From Geothrix sp. 21YS21S-4 (lineage in GTDB: Bacteria > Acidobacteriota > Holophagae > Holophagales > Holophagaceae), in NCBI RefSeq assembly GCF_030845995.1, contig NZ_CP132719.1:2914001-2978000 (forward strand): 64,000 nt of DNA, given 5' to 3'. Within the stretch, counting starts at the first letter, position 1, and each line of letters starts with the position of its first letter. Shown here one piece after another: positions 35,723 to 43,482 of the stretch. The position numbers and the translations under genes were made by a program. The notes beneath the pieces were generated by a model. It was given only the letters and a program-made list of their open reading frames with translations, was not told where the DNA came from and did not search any database.

Positions 35723-36880
35723 ATGGACGTCACGCTGCCCGATCACGTCGAAGCCCTGCGGCAGGAAGTCCGGCGGTTCGCCGAGAAGGAGATCCGCCCC
35801 CACGTCATGGCCTGGGACGAGGCCAAGACCTTCCCCCTGGACGTGGTGAAGCGCCTGGGCGGGATGGGCCTGATGGGCGTGATCTTCCCGGAGCAGTACG
35901 GCGGCGCGGGGATGGGCTATCTGGAATACGCCGTGGCGGTGGAGGAGCTGTCCCGGGTGGACGGGTCCGTCGGCATCACCGTGGCCGCCCACAACAGCCT
36001 GTGCAGCAACCACATCTACGCCATGGGCGACGAGCGGCAGAAGCAGGCCTGGCTGCGCCCCCTGGCCAGCGGGCAGGCCATCGGCGCCTGGGGCCTGACG
36101 GAGCCCGGCTCCGGCAGCGACGCCGGGGCCCTCGTCACCTCCGGGCGGAAGGAAGGCTCCCACTACGTCCTGAATGGGACCAAGACCTTCATCACCCACG
36201 GCACCGTGGGCGACATCTTCGTGGTCATGGCCCGCACCCGCCCGCCCGTGGCGGGCCGCAGCAGCGCCGACGGGATCAGCGCCTTCATCCTGGAGAAGGG
36301 CATGAACGGCTTCCGCGCCGGGAAGCAGGAGAACAAGCTGGGCCTCCGGGCCAGCGACACCTCCGAGCTGATCCTGGAGGACGTGAAGGTCCCCGAGGCC
36401 AACCTCCTGGGCGACGAGGGCGTGGGCTTCAAGCAGGCCATGAAGACCCTGGACGGCGGCCGGATCAGCATCGGCGCCCTGGGCCTGGGCATGGCGCAGG
36501 GCGCCTTCGAGGAGGCCGTGCGCTACAGCAAGCTGCGCCGCACCTTCGGCCGGCCCCTGGCCGACCACCAGGGCATCCAATTCAAGCTGGCCGACATGGG
36601 CACGGAGATCGAGGCCGCGCGCCTCCTGATCTACCGCGCCGCGGGCCTCAAGGACCAGGGCCTGCCCTACGCCAAGGCCGCCAGCATGGCCAAGCTCTAC
36701 AGTTCCGAAGTCGCTTGCCGCGTGGCCAGCGAAGCCGTGCAGATCCTCGGCGGCTACGGCTACACCAAGGACTACCCGGTGGAGAAGTACTACCGGGACG
36801 TGAAGCTCTGCACCATCGGCGAGGGCACCAGCGAGATCCAGCGGACGGTCATCGCGCGGTACCTCCAGTCCGAGTACTGA
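35723..36880 (+). CDS. Acyl-CoA dehydrogenase
   Basis: A 385-residue FAD enzyme. The three domains are complete: an N-terminal helical domain, the middle beta domain with [15 protein letters not shown] and [13 protein letters not shown], and the C-terminal helical domain with [43 protein letters not shown] and the catalytic glutamate in IGEGTSEIQ. That Glu position is typical of short-chain or branched-chain members. It starts 13 bases after the S41 gene stop. No electron-transfer flavoprotein gene is adjacent. Confidence 0.93.
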   Translation: MDVTLPDHVEALRQEVRRFAEKEIRPHVMAWDEAKTFPLDVVKRLGGMGLMGVIFPEQYGGAGMGYLEYAVAVEELSRVDGSVGITVAAHNSLCSNHIYAMGDERQKQAWLRPLASGQAIGAWGLTEPGSGSDAGALVTSGRKEGSHYVLNGTKTFITHGTVGDIFVVMARTRPPVAGRSSADGISAFILEKGMNGFRAGKQENKLGLRASDTSELILEDVKVPEANLLGDEGVGFKQAMKTLDGGRISIGALGLGMAQGAFEEAVRYSKLRRTFGRPLADHQGIQFKLADMGTEIEAARLLIYRAAGLKDQGLPYAKAASMAKLYSSEVACRVASEAVQILGGYGYTKDYPVEKYYRDVKLCTIGEGTSEIQRTVIARYLQSEY

Positions 36881-36895
36881 TTTTCCGGAGCACCC

Positions 36896-38902
36896 ATGAG
36901 ACCCCCGATCCTCCTCCTCGCGGCAGCCCTGCCTCTGCTCGCCTCGCGCCCCCTCCAGGTGGACGACCTATTCAAGGTCAAGCGCGTCGGCGATCCCCAG
37001 CTCTCCGCCGCCGGGGACCTCGCCTACCAGGTGGGCGCCGTGGACATGACCGCCAACAAGTCCGTCAGTCGGATCTGGTTCCAGCCCGCGGGCGGCCCGG
37101 CCAAGGAGCTGGATCTGGGCGGCGGCAGCCAGAGCCGGCCGCGCTTCAGCCCCGACGGGAAGAAGCTGGCCTACCAGTCCGGCAGCCAGGTGTGGGTCGT
37201 GGACCTGGGCACGAAGGAGAAGCGCCAGATCACGAAGCTCAGCGGCGGCGCCGAGGGCCAGGTCTGGAGTCCCGACGGCAAGTGGCTGGCCTTCCTCTCC
37301 ACCACCGTGCCTTCGGGCAGCGACGCGGAGAACGCGGCCTACCTGAAGGCCCAGGAGGAGAGCAAGGTCAAGGCGCGCCACATCAAGACGCTGATGTACC
37401 GCCACTGGAACGAATGGAAGGATCCCCAGCAGGTGAGCCATCTCTTCGTGGTGCCCGCCGACGGCAACGCCGCGCCCCGGGACCTCACCGCGGGCCTCGC
37501 GACGGACGTTCCCAACTTCGCGGGCGTCTCCGCGGGCGACGGGTTCGGATGGGCCCCCGACAGCAAGGCCCTCGCCTTCGAATCGGCCCCCGAGCAGACC
37601 AAGGGCACCAGCACCAACGGCGAGATCTACGAAGTGGCGCTGGCCGGCGGCCCCGCGAAGAAGCTCACCGACAACCCCGCCATGGACAACACGCCCCGCT
37701 ACTCGCCCGACGGGAAGTCCATCGCCTGGCGCGCCCAGCGCCGCGCGGGCTTCGAGGCGGACCAGTGGGAGCTGCGGATCATGGACCGCGCCACGGGCCA
37801 GATCGTCCGCACCACCGCCGCCCTCGACCAGAGCTTCGGCGACTACCAGTGGCAGGGCCAGGATCTCGTCGCCACCAGCGACCAGCAGGGCCACACGGAC
37901 CTGTTCCGCTGGACCGGCAAGGGGCTCCAGCGCCTCACCACGGGCCTCCATGTGGAAGGCTTCGCCCTGGCGGGCGACCGGGCCGTGATCGCCGCCACCA
38001 CCCTCGCCACGCCGCCGGACCTGCACAGCCTCGACCTGAAGACCGGCCGCGCGTCGCGCCTCACCGCCCACAATGAAGCGCTCGCCAAGGAACTGGCCCT
38101 CAATCCCGGCGAGGACCTGTGGGTGGACACCGTGCCCGTGGACGGCAAGCCCGCGAAGGCCCACGCCTTCATGGTGAAGCCCGTGGGCTTCGATCCCGCC
38201 AAGACCTACCCCGTGGCCTTCGTCATCCACGGCGGGCCCCAGGGCGCCTGGGCCGACAGCTGGCACGCGCGGTGGAATGCCCAGGCCTGGGCGGGCCGGG
38301 GATTCATCACCGTCCTGCCCAACCCCCGCGGGTCCACGGGCTTCGGCCAGGCCTACACCGACGCCATCAGCGGCGACTGGAACGGCGCCGTGATGACCGA
38401 CCTGATGAACACCCTGGACGCCGCCCTGAAGCGGTTTCCCAACGCCGATCCCAAGCGCGTGGTGGCTTGCGGCGGCAGCTACGGCGGCTACGCCGTGAAC
38501 TGGATCGCGGGCCACTACCCCGACCGCTTCGCGGCCTTCGTGGCCCACGCCAGCATCTACAACACCGAGAGCATGCAGATCGGCAGCGAGGAGCTGTGGT
38601 TCCCCCGCTGGGAATTCAAGGGCTGGCCCTGGGAGAGCGCCGAGACCCAGGCCCGCTGGCGCGCCCAGAGCCCCAGCAGCGGCGCCGCCAACTTCAAGAA
38701 GCCCATGCTCGTGGTCCACGGCGAGCTGGACTACCGCGTCCCCGTCACCGAGGCCTTCCAGCTCTACAACGTCCACCAGGTGTGCGGCATCCCCAGCGAA
38801 CTGCTCTACTTCCCCGACGAGTTCCACTTCATCGCCAAGCCCCAGAACAGCAAGCTCTGGTACGACACCGTGCTCGGCTGGTGCGAGCGCTGGACGAAGT
38901 AG
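36896..38902 (+). CDS. Secreted S9-family prolyl oligopeptidase / acylaminoacyl-peptidase
   Basis: A 668-residue peptidase with a signal peptide (MRPPILLLAAALPLLASRP). An N-terminal WD40-like beta-propeller (about 20-390, with PDGKKLAYQSG and SPDGKWLAFLS repeats) gates a C-terminal alpha/beta-hydrolase. The nucleophile is Ser528 in CGGSYGGYAVNW, with the acid in HGELDYRVP and His in DEFHFIAKPQN. It cleaves short peptides, probably in the periplasm, and fits a peptide-consuming lifestyle with the M2 peptidase gene nearby. It starts 15 bases after the acyl-CoA dehydrogenase gene. Confidence 0.9.
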   Translation: MRPPILLLAAALPLLASRPLQVDDLFKVKRVGDPQLSAAGDLAYQVGAVDMTANKSVSRIWFQPAGGPAKELDLGGGSQSRPRFSPDGKKLAYQSGSQVWVVDLGTKEKRQITKLSGGAEGQVWSPDGKWLAFLSTTVPSGSDAENAAYLKAQEESKVKARHIKTLMYRHWNEWKDPQQVSHLFVVPADGNAAPRDLTAGLATDVPNFAGVSAGDGFGWAPDSKALAFESAPEQTKGTSTNGEIYEVALAGGPAKKLTDNPAMDNTPRYSPDGKSIAWRAQRRAGFEADQWELRIMDRATGQIVRTTAALDQSFGDYQWQGQDLVATSDQQGHTDLFRWTGKGLQRLTTGLHVEGFALAGDRAVIAATTLATPPDLHSLDLKTGRASRLTAHNEALAKELALNPGEDLWVDTVPVDGKPAKAHAFMVKPVGFDPAKTYPVAFVIHGGPQGAWADSWHARWNAQAWAGRGFITVLPNPRGSTGFGQAYTDAISGDWNGAVMTDLMNTLDAALKRFPNADPKRVVACGGSYGGYAVNWIAGHYPDRFAAFVAHASIYNTESMQIGSEELWFPRWEFKGWPWESAETQARWRAQSPSSGAANFKKPMLVVHGELDYRVPVTEAFQLYNVHQVCGIPSELLYFPDEFHFIAKPQNSKLWYDTVLGWCERWTK

Positions 38903-38913
38903 AAGCCCGCTTC

Positions 38914-38958
38914 AACCGCAGCGCGCGCAGAGGCCTTTTTGGCTCCTCTGCGCGCGCT
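38914..38958. terminator. Long hairpin between convergent genes
   Basis: AGCGCGCGCAGAGG (38920-38933) pairs perfectly with CCTCTGCGCGCGCT (38945-38958). The loop contains TTTTT. It lies between the ends of the S9 peptidase gene and the GYF_2 gene. The left edge AACCGCAG resembles the repeat ends found around the GxxExxY gene at 40774, so this hairpin may belong to that dispersed family. Confidence 0.65.
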
Positions 38959-38976
38959 GTGCGCTAGACCGCTCCC

Positions 38977-39666
38977 CTAGCGGAAGCCCTTGAGGGCCGC
39001 GCCCACCATGATCACCACCGGAATGGTCGCGAGGTAAAGGCACAGCATCACCAGGGTGAAGATGCCCACGTAGCGCCAGAAGGACTTCTGCGCGGCCAGC
39101 GCCCCGCGGAGATCGGCGGCCTCGCCGCTGGCCATCAGATCCCCGATGCGGCTGGCGTAGCGGTTGAGGAACAGCACCGGCGGAAGGTGGAGCCCCGCCA
39201 GAAGGAGGTAGACCCCGCCCACGGCCATTCCCACGCCGGGGGACGCCTTCCGGGTGGCGATCGCCACCGCCATCCCGATGCAGGAGATCAGCACCATCGC
39301 GCCGATGGCGAGGAAGCCCAGCACCGCCATGAAGCGCGCCCACGGCTTGGTCCGGCGCAGCAGCTCGACGAGATCGGGCGAAACGGCCGCGCCGCCCGAT
39401 CCCCAGGCCGCGCCGGAAGGGAACCCCGCCGACGCGGAAACCGGACCCGGCCCGGCCGCAGATGCCGGAGGAAGGTCCAGCTCGATGCGCACGGGCGCTG
39501 CGGAAAGCCCCGGAAACTGCCGGATCGGCGTCCACTCGGCGGTGCCCTCCCGCCACACGAGGTCGTCTCCGCTCAGCGTCCCGTCGGTCACCAGGGCCTT
39601 GAGCTGTTCGTCGGTGACGGGCCCTTGCACCTGGCCCTGCTGAAGGTAGTTCCAGAGACTCGCCAT
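38977..39666 (-). CDS. GYF_2 (DUF4339) membrane protein
   Basis: A 229-residue protein. The N-terminal GYF_2 domain (1-52) reads WNYLQQGQVQGPVTDEQLKALVTDGTLSGDDLVWREGTAEW. A Pro/Ala/Gly-rich linker follows, then three or four transmembrane helices (about 115-140, 150-168 and 200-222). The ATG at 39666 begins MASLWNY, directly at the domain; AGGAAAGG lies upstream. Related proteins occur as small-membrane-protein modules with unknown partners. Confidence 0.75.
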   Translation of the reverse strand: MASLWNYLQQGQVQGPVTDEQLKALVTDGTLSGDDLVWREGTAEWTPIRQFPGLSAAPVRIELDLPPASAAGPGPVSASAGFPSGAAWGSGGAAVSPDLVELLRRTKPWARFMAVLGFLAIGAMVLISCIGMAVAIATRKASPGVGMAVGGVYLLLAGLHLPPVLFLNRYASRIGDLMASGEAADLRGALAAQKSFWRYVGIFTLVMLCLYLATIPVVIMVGAALKGFR

Positions 39667-39771
39667 GCCGCGCCTTTCCTGTGTCCGCGCCCAAGGGGAG
39701 GAGCGCCGGCCCCGGGAAAGCAGGAAGGAACGGGCGGCTCCGAAAAGTTCCTGCATGATGCCACGGCGCGT

Positions 39772-40242
39772 TCAGGCCCGGGGAATCACGCCTCCGCAGG
39801 CGCCCGGATCGGACAGCGCCCGCCACGGTTCCAGCACGAAGGGCCGGCTGAAGGCCCGCGGATGGGGCAGCTCCAGGGTCAGCTCCGCGCCGAGGGCCCG
39901 CAGATCCTCCGGCGCGGCCCAGGTCCAGTTTCCGGGCGGACCGTCCGTGGTGATCAGGTCCAGATCCAGCGTCCGGGGCGCGTTCCGCCCCACGCCCCTG
40001 TCCCGCCCCGCCGCCAGCTCCAGACGCAGCAGCGCCTCCAGCAGGCGGCGAGGATCGGTCTCCTCCGCTACGAGGATCGCCACGGTGTTGAGGTAGGCCG
40101 GCCCGCGCCCCGACTCGTCCGGCGTCTCCATCACCAGCGGCGACGGCACCACCGTCCCCAGCGTCCGAAGCGCCGCCAGCCCCGCGTCGAGGTGCGCCTG
40201 GCGATCGCCGAGGTTGGAACCGAGCGCAATAACGGCTTTCAT
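39772..40242 (-). CDS. folK: HPPK, 6-hydroxymethyl-7,8-dihydropterin pyrophosphokinase
   Basis: A 156-residue folate-pathway enzyme. It begins MKAVIALGSNLGDRQAHLDAG, then has YLNTVAILVAEETDPRRLLEALLRLE, the catalytic RNAPRTLDLDLI region with its Asp pair, and LPHPRAFSRPFVLEPW near the end. All are diagnostic of FolK. No folP or folB gene is adjacent. The dispersed repeat lies just upstream of its start. Confidence 0.92.
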   Translation of the reverse strand: MKAVIALGSNLGDRQAHLDAGLAALRTLGTVVPSPLVMETPDESGRGPAYLNTVAILVAEETDPRRLLEALLRLELAAGRDRGVGRNAPRTLDLDLITTDGPPGNWTWAAPEDLRALGAELTLELPHPRAFSRPFVLEPWRALSDPGACGGVIPRA

Positions 40243-40263
40243 CCTTCAACCCAACAGAAATGG

Positions 40264-40338
40264 GCCACGGATGAACACGGATGAACCCAGATCGTCAGCA
40301 GCATGTCCCATCCGTGTTCATCTGAGTTCATCCGTGGC
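40264..40338. repeat. Dispersed-type imperfect inverted repeat between folK and queF
   Basis: GCCACGGATGAACACGGATG on the left is matched by ATCCGTGTTCATC and TTCATCCGTGGC on the right, giving a hairpin of about 75 bases. Internal units ACGGATGAAC are repeated. The right edge touches the queF stop codon. Similar CCACGGAT-type repeats occur in many genomes, so this is probably a non-coding dispersed element or processing site. Confidence 0.7.
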
Positions 40339-40751
40339 TAATGCTTCTTTCCATGTTCCGCCACCACCAGCGTGCGGATGCCGCCGCGGATCAGGAAGTC
40401 GCCCTCCACGCGCATCCACTGGGGCTGCGTGGCCTTCACCAGGTCGTCGAGGATCTGGTTGGTGACGGCCTCGTGGAAGGCGCCGCGGTCGCGGAAGCTC
40501 CACAGGTAGAGCTTGAGCGACTTCGATTCCACGCACAGCTGGTCGGGCTGGTAATGGATCCGCAGCTTGGCGAAGTCCGGCTGGCCCGTCAGCGGGCAGA
40601 GGCACGTGAACTCCTCCGTCTCGAACGTGATCGTGAACGGCCGCCCCGGGCGCGGGCTGGCGAACGTGTCCAACTCGCCGGTGGGCCGCGTCACCACGAA
40701 CTGGGGGAGCGTTTCCGGAAGGGTGGGCTTGGGGGTCTTTTTCGTGGCCAT
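40338..40751 (-). CDS. queF: NADPH-dependent preQ0 reductase
   Basis: A 137-residue enzyme that reduces 7-cyano-7-deazaguanine to preQ1 in queuosine synthesis. The catalytic cysteine is in [15 protein letters not shown], followed by the NADPH-binding QueF motif [20 protein letters not shown]. Size matches the short, single-domain (type I) QueF. It lies on the same strand as queC, separated only by the GxxExxY gene and its flanking repeats, so it was probably adjacent to queC before that insertion. Confidence 0.94.
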   Translation of the reverse strand: MATKKTPKPTLPETLPQFVVTRPTGELDTFASPRPGRPFTITFETEEFTCLCPLTGQPDFAKLRIHYQPDQLCVESKSLKLYLWSFRDRGAFHEAVTNQILDDLVKATQPQWMRVEGDFLIRGGIRTLVVAEHGKKH

Positions 40752-40773
40752 GAGAAATCCTTTTGTGTTGTTT

Positions 40774-40803
40774 AACCGCAGAGGACACAGAGATCGCAGA
40801 GAA
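40774..40803. repeat. Left repeat flanking the GxxExxY gene
   Basis: AACCGCAGAGGACACAGAG-ATCGCAGAG on the plus strand resembles the minus-strand reading of 41213-41240 (AACCACAGAGATCGCAGAG...). The two form imperfect terminal inverted repeats of about 30 bases around the GxxExxY gene. Confidence 0.7.
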
Positions 40804-40808
40804 GGCCC

Positions 40809-41213
40809 TCAGGCAGATTCTGAAGAGGTGTGGATCACCCTCGTGACGCCATCCACCAATCGGACTTGGTTGAAATTCACGCCGAGCCCCAGAGCAAGAT
40901 TCATCAGCTTCAAATACGTCAGTACCTGGGCTCGAAGCAGGTTGATGGGGCTTCTGGCCGCCTTGAGCTCGACAATCAGTCGACCCTCCACGAGCAGATC
41001 GATCCGATAGCCTGCATCGAGAATCGCTCCTTTGTAGGACACAGGTACAGCAACCTGGCGCTGAAAGGGGATGCCCGCCAGAGCCAGTTCCCTGGCCAGA
41101 CACACCTCATAGGCAGATTCAAGCAATCCCGGCCCCAAGCTCCGATGCACCTCAATGCAGGCGGCAATGACGCGCTGGGACAACCCGTTGAGTCCATCGA
41201 GATCCCGTTCCAC
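40809..41213 (-). CDS. GxxExxY family protein
   Basis: A 134-residue protein of the GxxExxY family: LSQRVIAACIEVHRSLGPGLLESAYEVCLARELALAG contains the naming motif GLLESAY, and the C-terminal half has GYRIDLLVEGRLIVELKAARSP, which recalls a PD-(D/E)xK nuclease core (D...E-x-K). The family is multi-copy in many environmental bacteria, and no function is established. The start is a GTG at the edge of the right-hand repeat. It sits between queF and queC and is bracketed by inverted repeats, so it looks like a mobile or self-spreading unit. Confidence 0.85.
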   Translation of the reverse strand: MERDLDGLNGLSQRVIAACIEVHRSLGPGLLESAYEVCLARELALAGIPFQRQVAVPVSYKGAILDAGYRIDLLVEGRLIVELKAARSPINLLRAQVLTYLKLMNLALGLGVNFNQVRLVDGVTRVIHTSSESA

Positions 41214-41240
41214 TCTGCGCCCTCTGCGATCTCTGTGGTT
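41213..41240. repeat. Right repeat flanking the GxxExxY gene
   Basis: CTCTGCGCCCTCTGCGATCTCTGTGGTT, the inverted partner of 40774-40803. Its outer edge overlaps the last bases of queC, so the queC stop codon lies within or beside the repeat. Confidence 0.7.
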
Positions 41241-41937
41241 AATGGTTCAGGTTTTCCGGAATGAACGCGTACGGAATGGGATCCGGGAATCCCGCTTCCT
41301 TGAACCCGCGCAGCCGCAGGTGGCAGCTGTCGCAGTGGCCGCAGGCTTCGGTTTCGCCCTGGTAGCAGGACCAGCTGAGATGCAGGGGCGCGCCGAGGTC
41401 GCGGCCCTTCCGCACGATGTCGGCCTTGCGGAGGTGGAGGAGCGGGGCGTGGAAGGCGAGACGCGTCTCGGGCCTGGTGCCCAGGTTGGCGGTCTGCTCG
41501 AAGCTGCGGAGGAAGGCTTCGCGGCAGTCGGGGTAGCCGCTGCTGTCCTCCTCCACAAACCCCACGAAGATGGCGCTGGCGCCCAGGACCTCGGCCCAGC
41601 TCACGCAGGTGGCGAGCAGGTGGGCGTTGCGGAAAGGGACGTAGCTCACGGGCACGCCCGGGCGATCCAGCTCGCCCTCGGGCAGGGCGATGGAGGCGTC
41701 GGTCAGGGCGGAGCCGCCGATGGCCTTCAGGGTGTCGAATCCGATGATGAGGCGGCGGTGGGCGGGCACGCCGTAGAAGTCCGCGATGTCACGGAAGGCG
41801 CGTCGCTCGCGGTCCTGGGTGCGCTGGCCGTAGTCCGCGTGGAGCAGGGCGAGGTCGAAGCCCTCGGCCTGGGCGATGGCGGCGGTGACGCAGGAATCCA
41901 TCCCGCCGGAGAGGGAGATGACGGCGAGTTCAGCCAC
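41239..41937 (-). CDS. queC: 7-cyano-7-deazaguanine synthase
   Basis: A 232-residue ATP-dependent enzyme that makes preQ0 from 7-carboxy-7-deazaguanine and ammonia. It has the PP-loop SLSGGMDSCV near the N-terminus, HADYGQRTQDRE, and four zinc cysteines in SCYQGETEACGHCDSC. The C-terminal tail ends in NLNH at the repeat boundary. Its start overlaps the LPLAT gene end by 8 bases. No queD or queE is in the window. Confidence 0.94.
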   Translation of the reverse strand: MAELAVISLSGGMDSCVTAAIAQAEGFDLALLHADYGQRTQDRERRAFRDIADFYGVPAHRRLIIGFDTLKAIGGSALTDASIALPEGELDRPGVPVSYVPFRNAHLLATCVSWAEVLGASAIFVGFVEEDSSGYPDCREAFLRSFEQTANLGTRPETRLAFHAPLLHLRKADIVRKGRDLGAPLHLSWSCYQGETEACGHCDSCHLRLRGFKEAGFPDPIPYAFIPENLNH

Positions 41938-42646
41938 GGGAGATCCCTTCAGCCCAGTGTTCCAGGTCGTCCATCTGGCCCTGCAGCCGGTCGCCTTCGG
42001 CGGCGTCGTCGGCCTTGGGCGGAAGCTGGTACGGCGTTCCGTACTTGATCACGCAGGTGGCGAACGGCAGCGGGATCACCATCCGGTCCCAGGTCTTCAA
42101 CTCGAAGCTGCGGTCGAAGGCGAGGGTGACGGGGACGATCCACGCGCCGGTCTTGCGGGCCAGGGCGAGGGTGCCCGGCTTGAGCTTCATCAGGGGGCCG
42201 CGGGGGCCGTCGGGGGTGATTCCGAAGTCCCAGCCCTGGCGCACGGCCTGGATCATCCGCACCAGGGCCCGGGCGCCGTCGTCGCTGGCGGTGCCGCGCA
42301 CCGCGTGGATGCCGAACCAGCGCCAGGTGGCCGCGCTGCGTTCGCCGTCCTTGCTGTCGCTGGACAGGATGGCCACGCCGCGCGCTTCTCCGGCCGCGTT
42401 CCGCCGCTGGAAGGGATAGGCGAGGGGCATCATGAACAGCCGCCGGTGCCAGAAGGCGAGGATGACGCGCTCATCCGCGACCACCAGGCTTTCCAGGGGC
42501 CCGAAGCCCTCCCGCCGGACCCGGAGGGTGTAGGACCACGCCTTGGTCAGGCCCGCCACCAAGAAGGGGACGGCGCGGAAGTGGAGCCACACCGACAGCG
42601 GCGAGCCCAGGGGGCGCCCCCGGTCGGCGATGTCCACGGCGGCCAT
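41930..42646 (-). CDS. DUF374 lysophospholipid acyltransferase family protein
   Basis: A 238-residue protein. ILAFWHRRLFMMPLAYPF holds the acyltransferase HX4D-like histidine, VAILSSDSKDGE and FGITPDGPRGP (the family's signature) follow, then LKPGTLALARKTGAWIVPVT. It probably acylates a lipid A or phospholipid precursor at the inner membrane. One N-terminal hydrophobic segment (about 20-38) may anchor it. It begins directly after the Hsp33 gene (ATG at 42646), sharing its stop region. Confidence 0.85.
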   Translation of the reverse strand: MAAVDIADRGRPLGSPLSVWLHFRAVPFLVAGLTKAWSYTLRVRREGFGPLESLVVADERVILAFWHRRLFMMPLAYPFQRRNAAGEARGVAILSSDSKDGERSAATWRWFGIHAVRGTASDDGARALVRMIQAVRQGWDFGITPDGPRGPLMKLKPGTLALARKTGAWIVPVTLAFDRSFELKTWDRMVIPLPFATCVIKYGTPYQLPPKADDAAEGDRLQGQMDDLEHWAEGISRG

Positions 42647-43482
42647 CAGGCCTCTCCGTCCACGAGATCCTCGGGGTGGATCGGATAGCGCGTGCCGCAG
42701 TAGTCGCAGCGCACGTCCAGCGGACCCGGTTCCTGGAACAGGTCGGCCTTCTGCTCCGGGGAAAAGCGGCGGAGGGTCCCGACCAGGGCCTCCCGGGTGC
42801 AGCGGCAGCGGTAGAAGAGGTCCAGGGCCGCCAATTCCTCCACGCCCTCGCCCTGGGACACCCAGGTGGCCAGGAAGTCCGGCGTGCGCTCCCAGAAGGG
42901 GACGACTTCGAGGCCCTCCAGGGCCTGGACCAGCCGGGCCAGCCGCGCCGGCGGGCAGTCCGGCAGCGGCTCCACCAGGAGCCCTCCCGCCTCGCCGGTG
43001 CCCGGATCGCACCACAGGGTGAGGCTCGCCTGGATCTGCTCCGACTGCTGGAGGTAATGCTCCACTTGGACCTGGATCCCGCCTTCCACCAAGGGGAGAT
43101 GGCCCACGTAGGGCTGGCCGTTGTCGCGGGAGCGCATGACCTGGAAGACGCCGGGGCCCGCGATCCACTCCGGGGCATCCTCGGGGCCGAGGTCCAGCAC
43201 GCCGCGGATGGTGCCGTCGGGCCAGCAGTCCGCCACCACCGCCTTGGCCCTGCCGGCCCCCTTCACCAGCAGCTGGAGGCGCTCGGCGAACAGGGTCCGG
43301 GTCTGGAGGAGGGCCGTGGCCGACAGGAGTTCCGTGAGGCAGGCGCAGGCGGCGGGATCGAGGTGGGGATGCCCCCGCCGCACGCCGTCCCACAGCGGGC
43401 TGGCGTCCAGGGACGAAAGGCGGATGTGGTGGTCGCGCGTCAGCGCCTTCACCACCTTCGCGTGGGGGACGGCTTCGGGCAT
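42646..43482 (-). CDS. hslO: Redox-regulated chaperone Hsp33
   Basis: A 278-residue chaperone activated by oxidation. The C-terminal zinc site is intact: YRCRCTREAL followed by VRCDYCGTRY supplies four cysteines (CxC and CxxC). The N-terminal domain has LSATALLQTRTLFAERLQLLVKGAG and VVADCWPDGTIRG. The start at 43482 overlaps the M2 peptidase stop (ATGA); an in-frame ATG 9 bases upstream is an alternative. It protects unfolded proteins under oxidative stress. Confidence 0.9.
   Translation of the reverse strand: MPEAVPHAKVVKALTRDHHIRLSSLDASPLWDGVRRGHPHLDPAACACLTELLSATALLQTRTLFAERLQLLVKGAGRAKAVVADCWPDGTIRGVLDLGPEDAPEWIAGPGVFQVMRSRDNGQPYVGHLPLVEGGIQVQVEHYLQQSEQIQASLTLWCDPGTGEAGGLLVEPLPDCPPARLARLVQALEGLEVVPFWERTPDFLATWVSQGEGVEELAALDLFYRCRCTREALVGTLRRFSPEQKADLFQEPGPLDVRCDYCGTRYPIHPEDLVDGEA

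Noticed and set aside
40264-40338. CRISPR or preQ1 riboswitch between folK and queF
   Set aside because: There are only two imperfect inverted units without spacers, and the element lies downstream of queF, at its stop codon, not in its leader.
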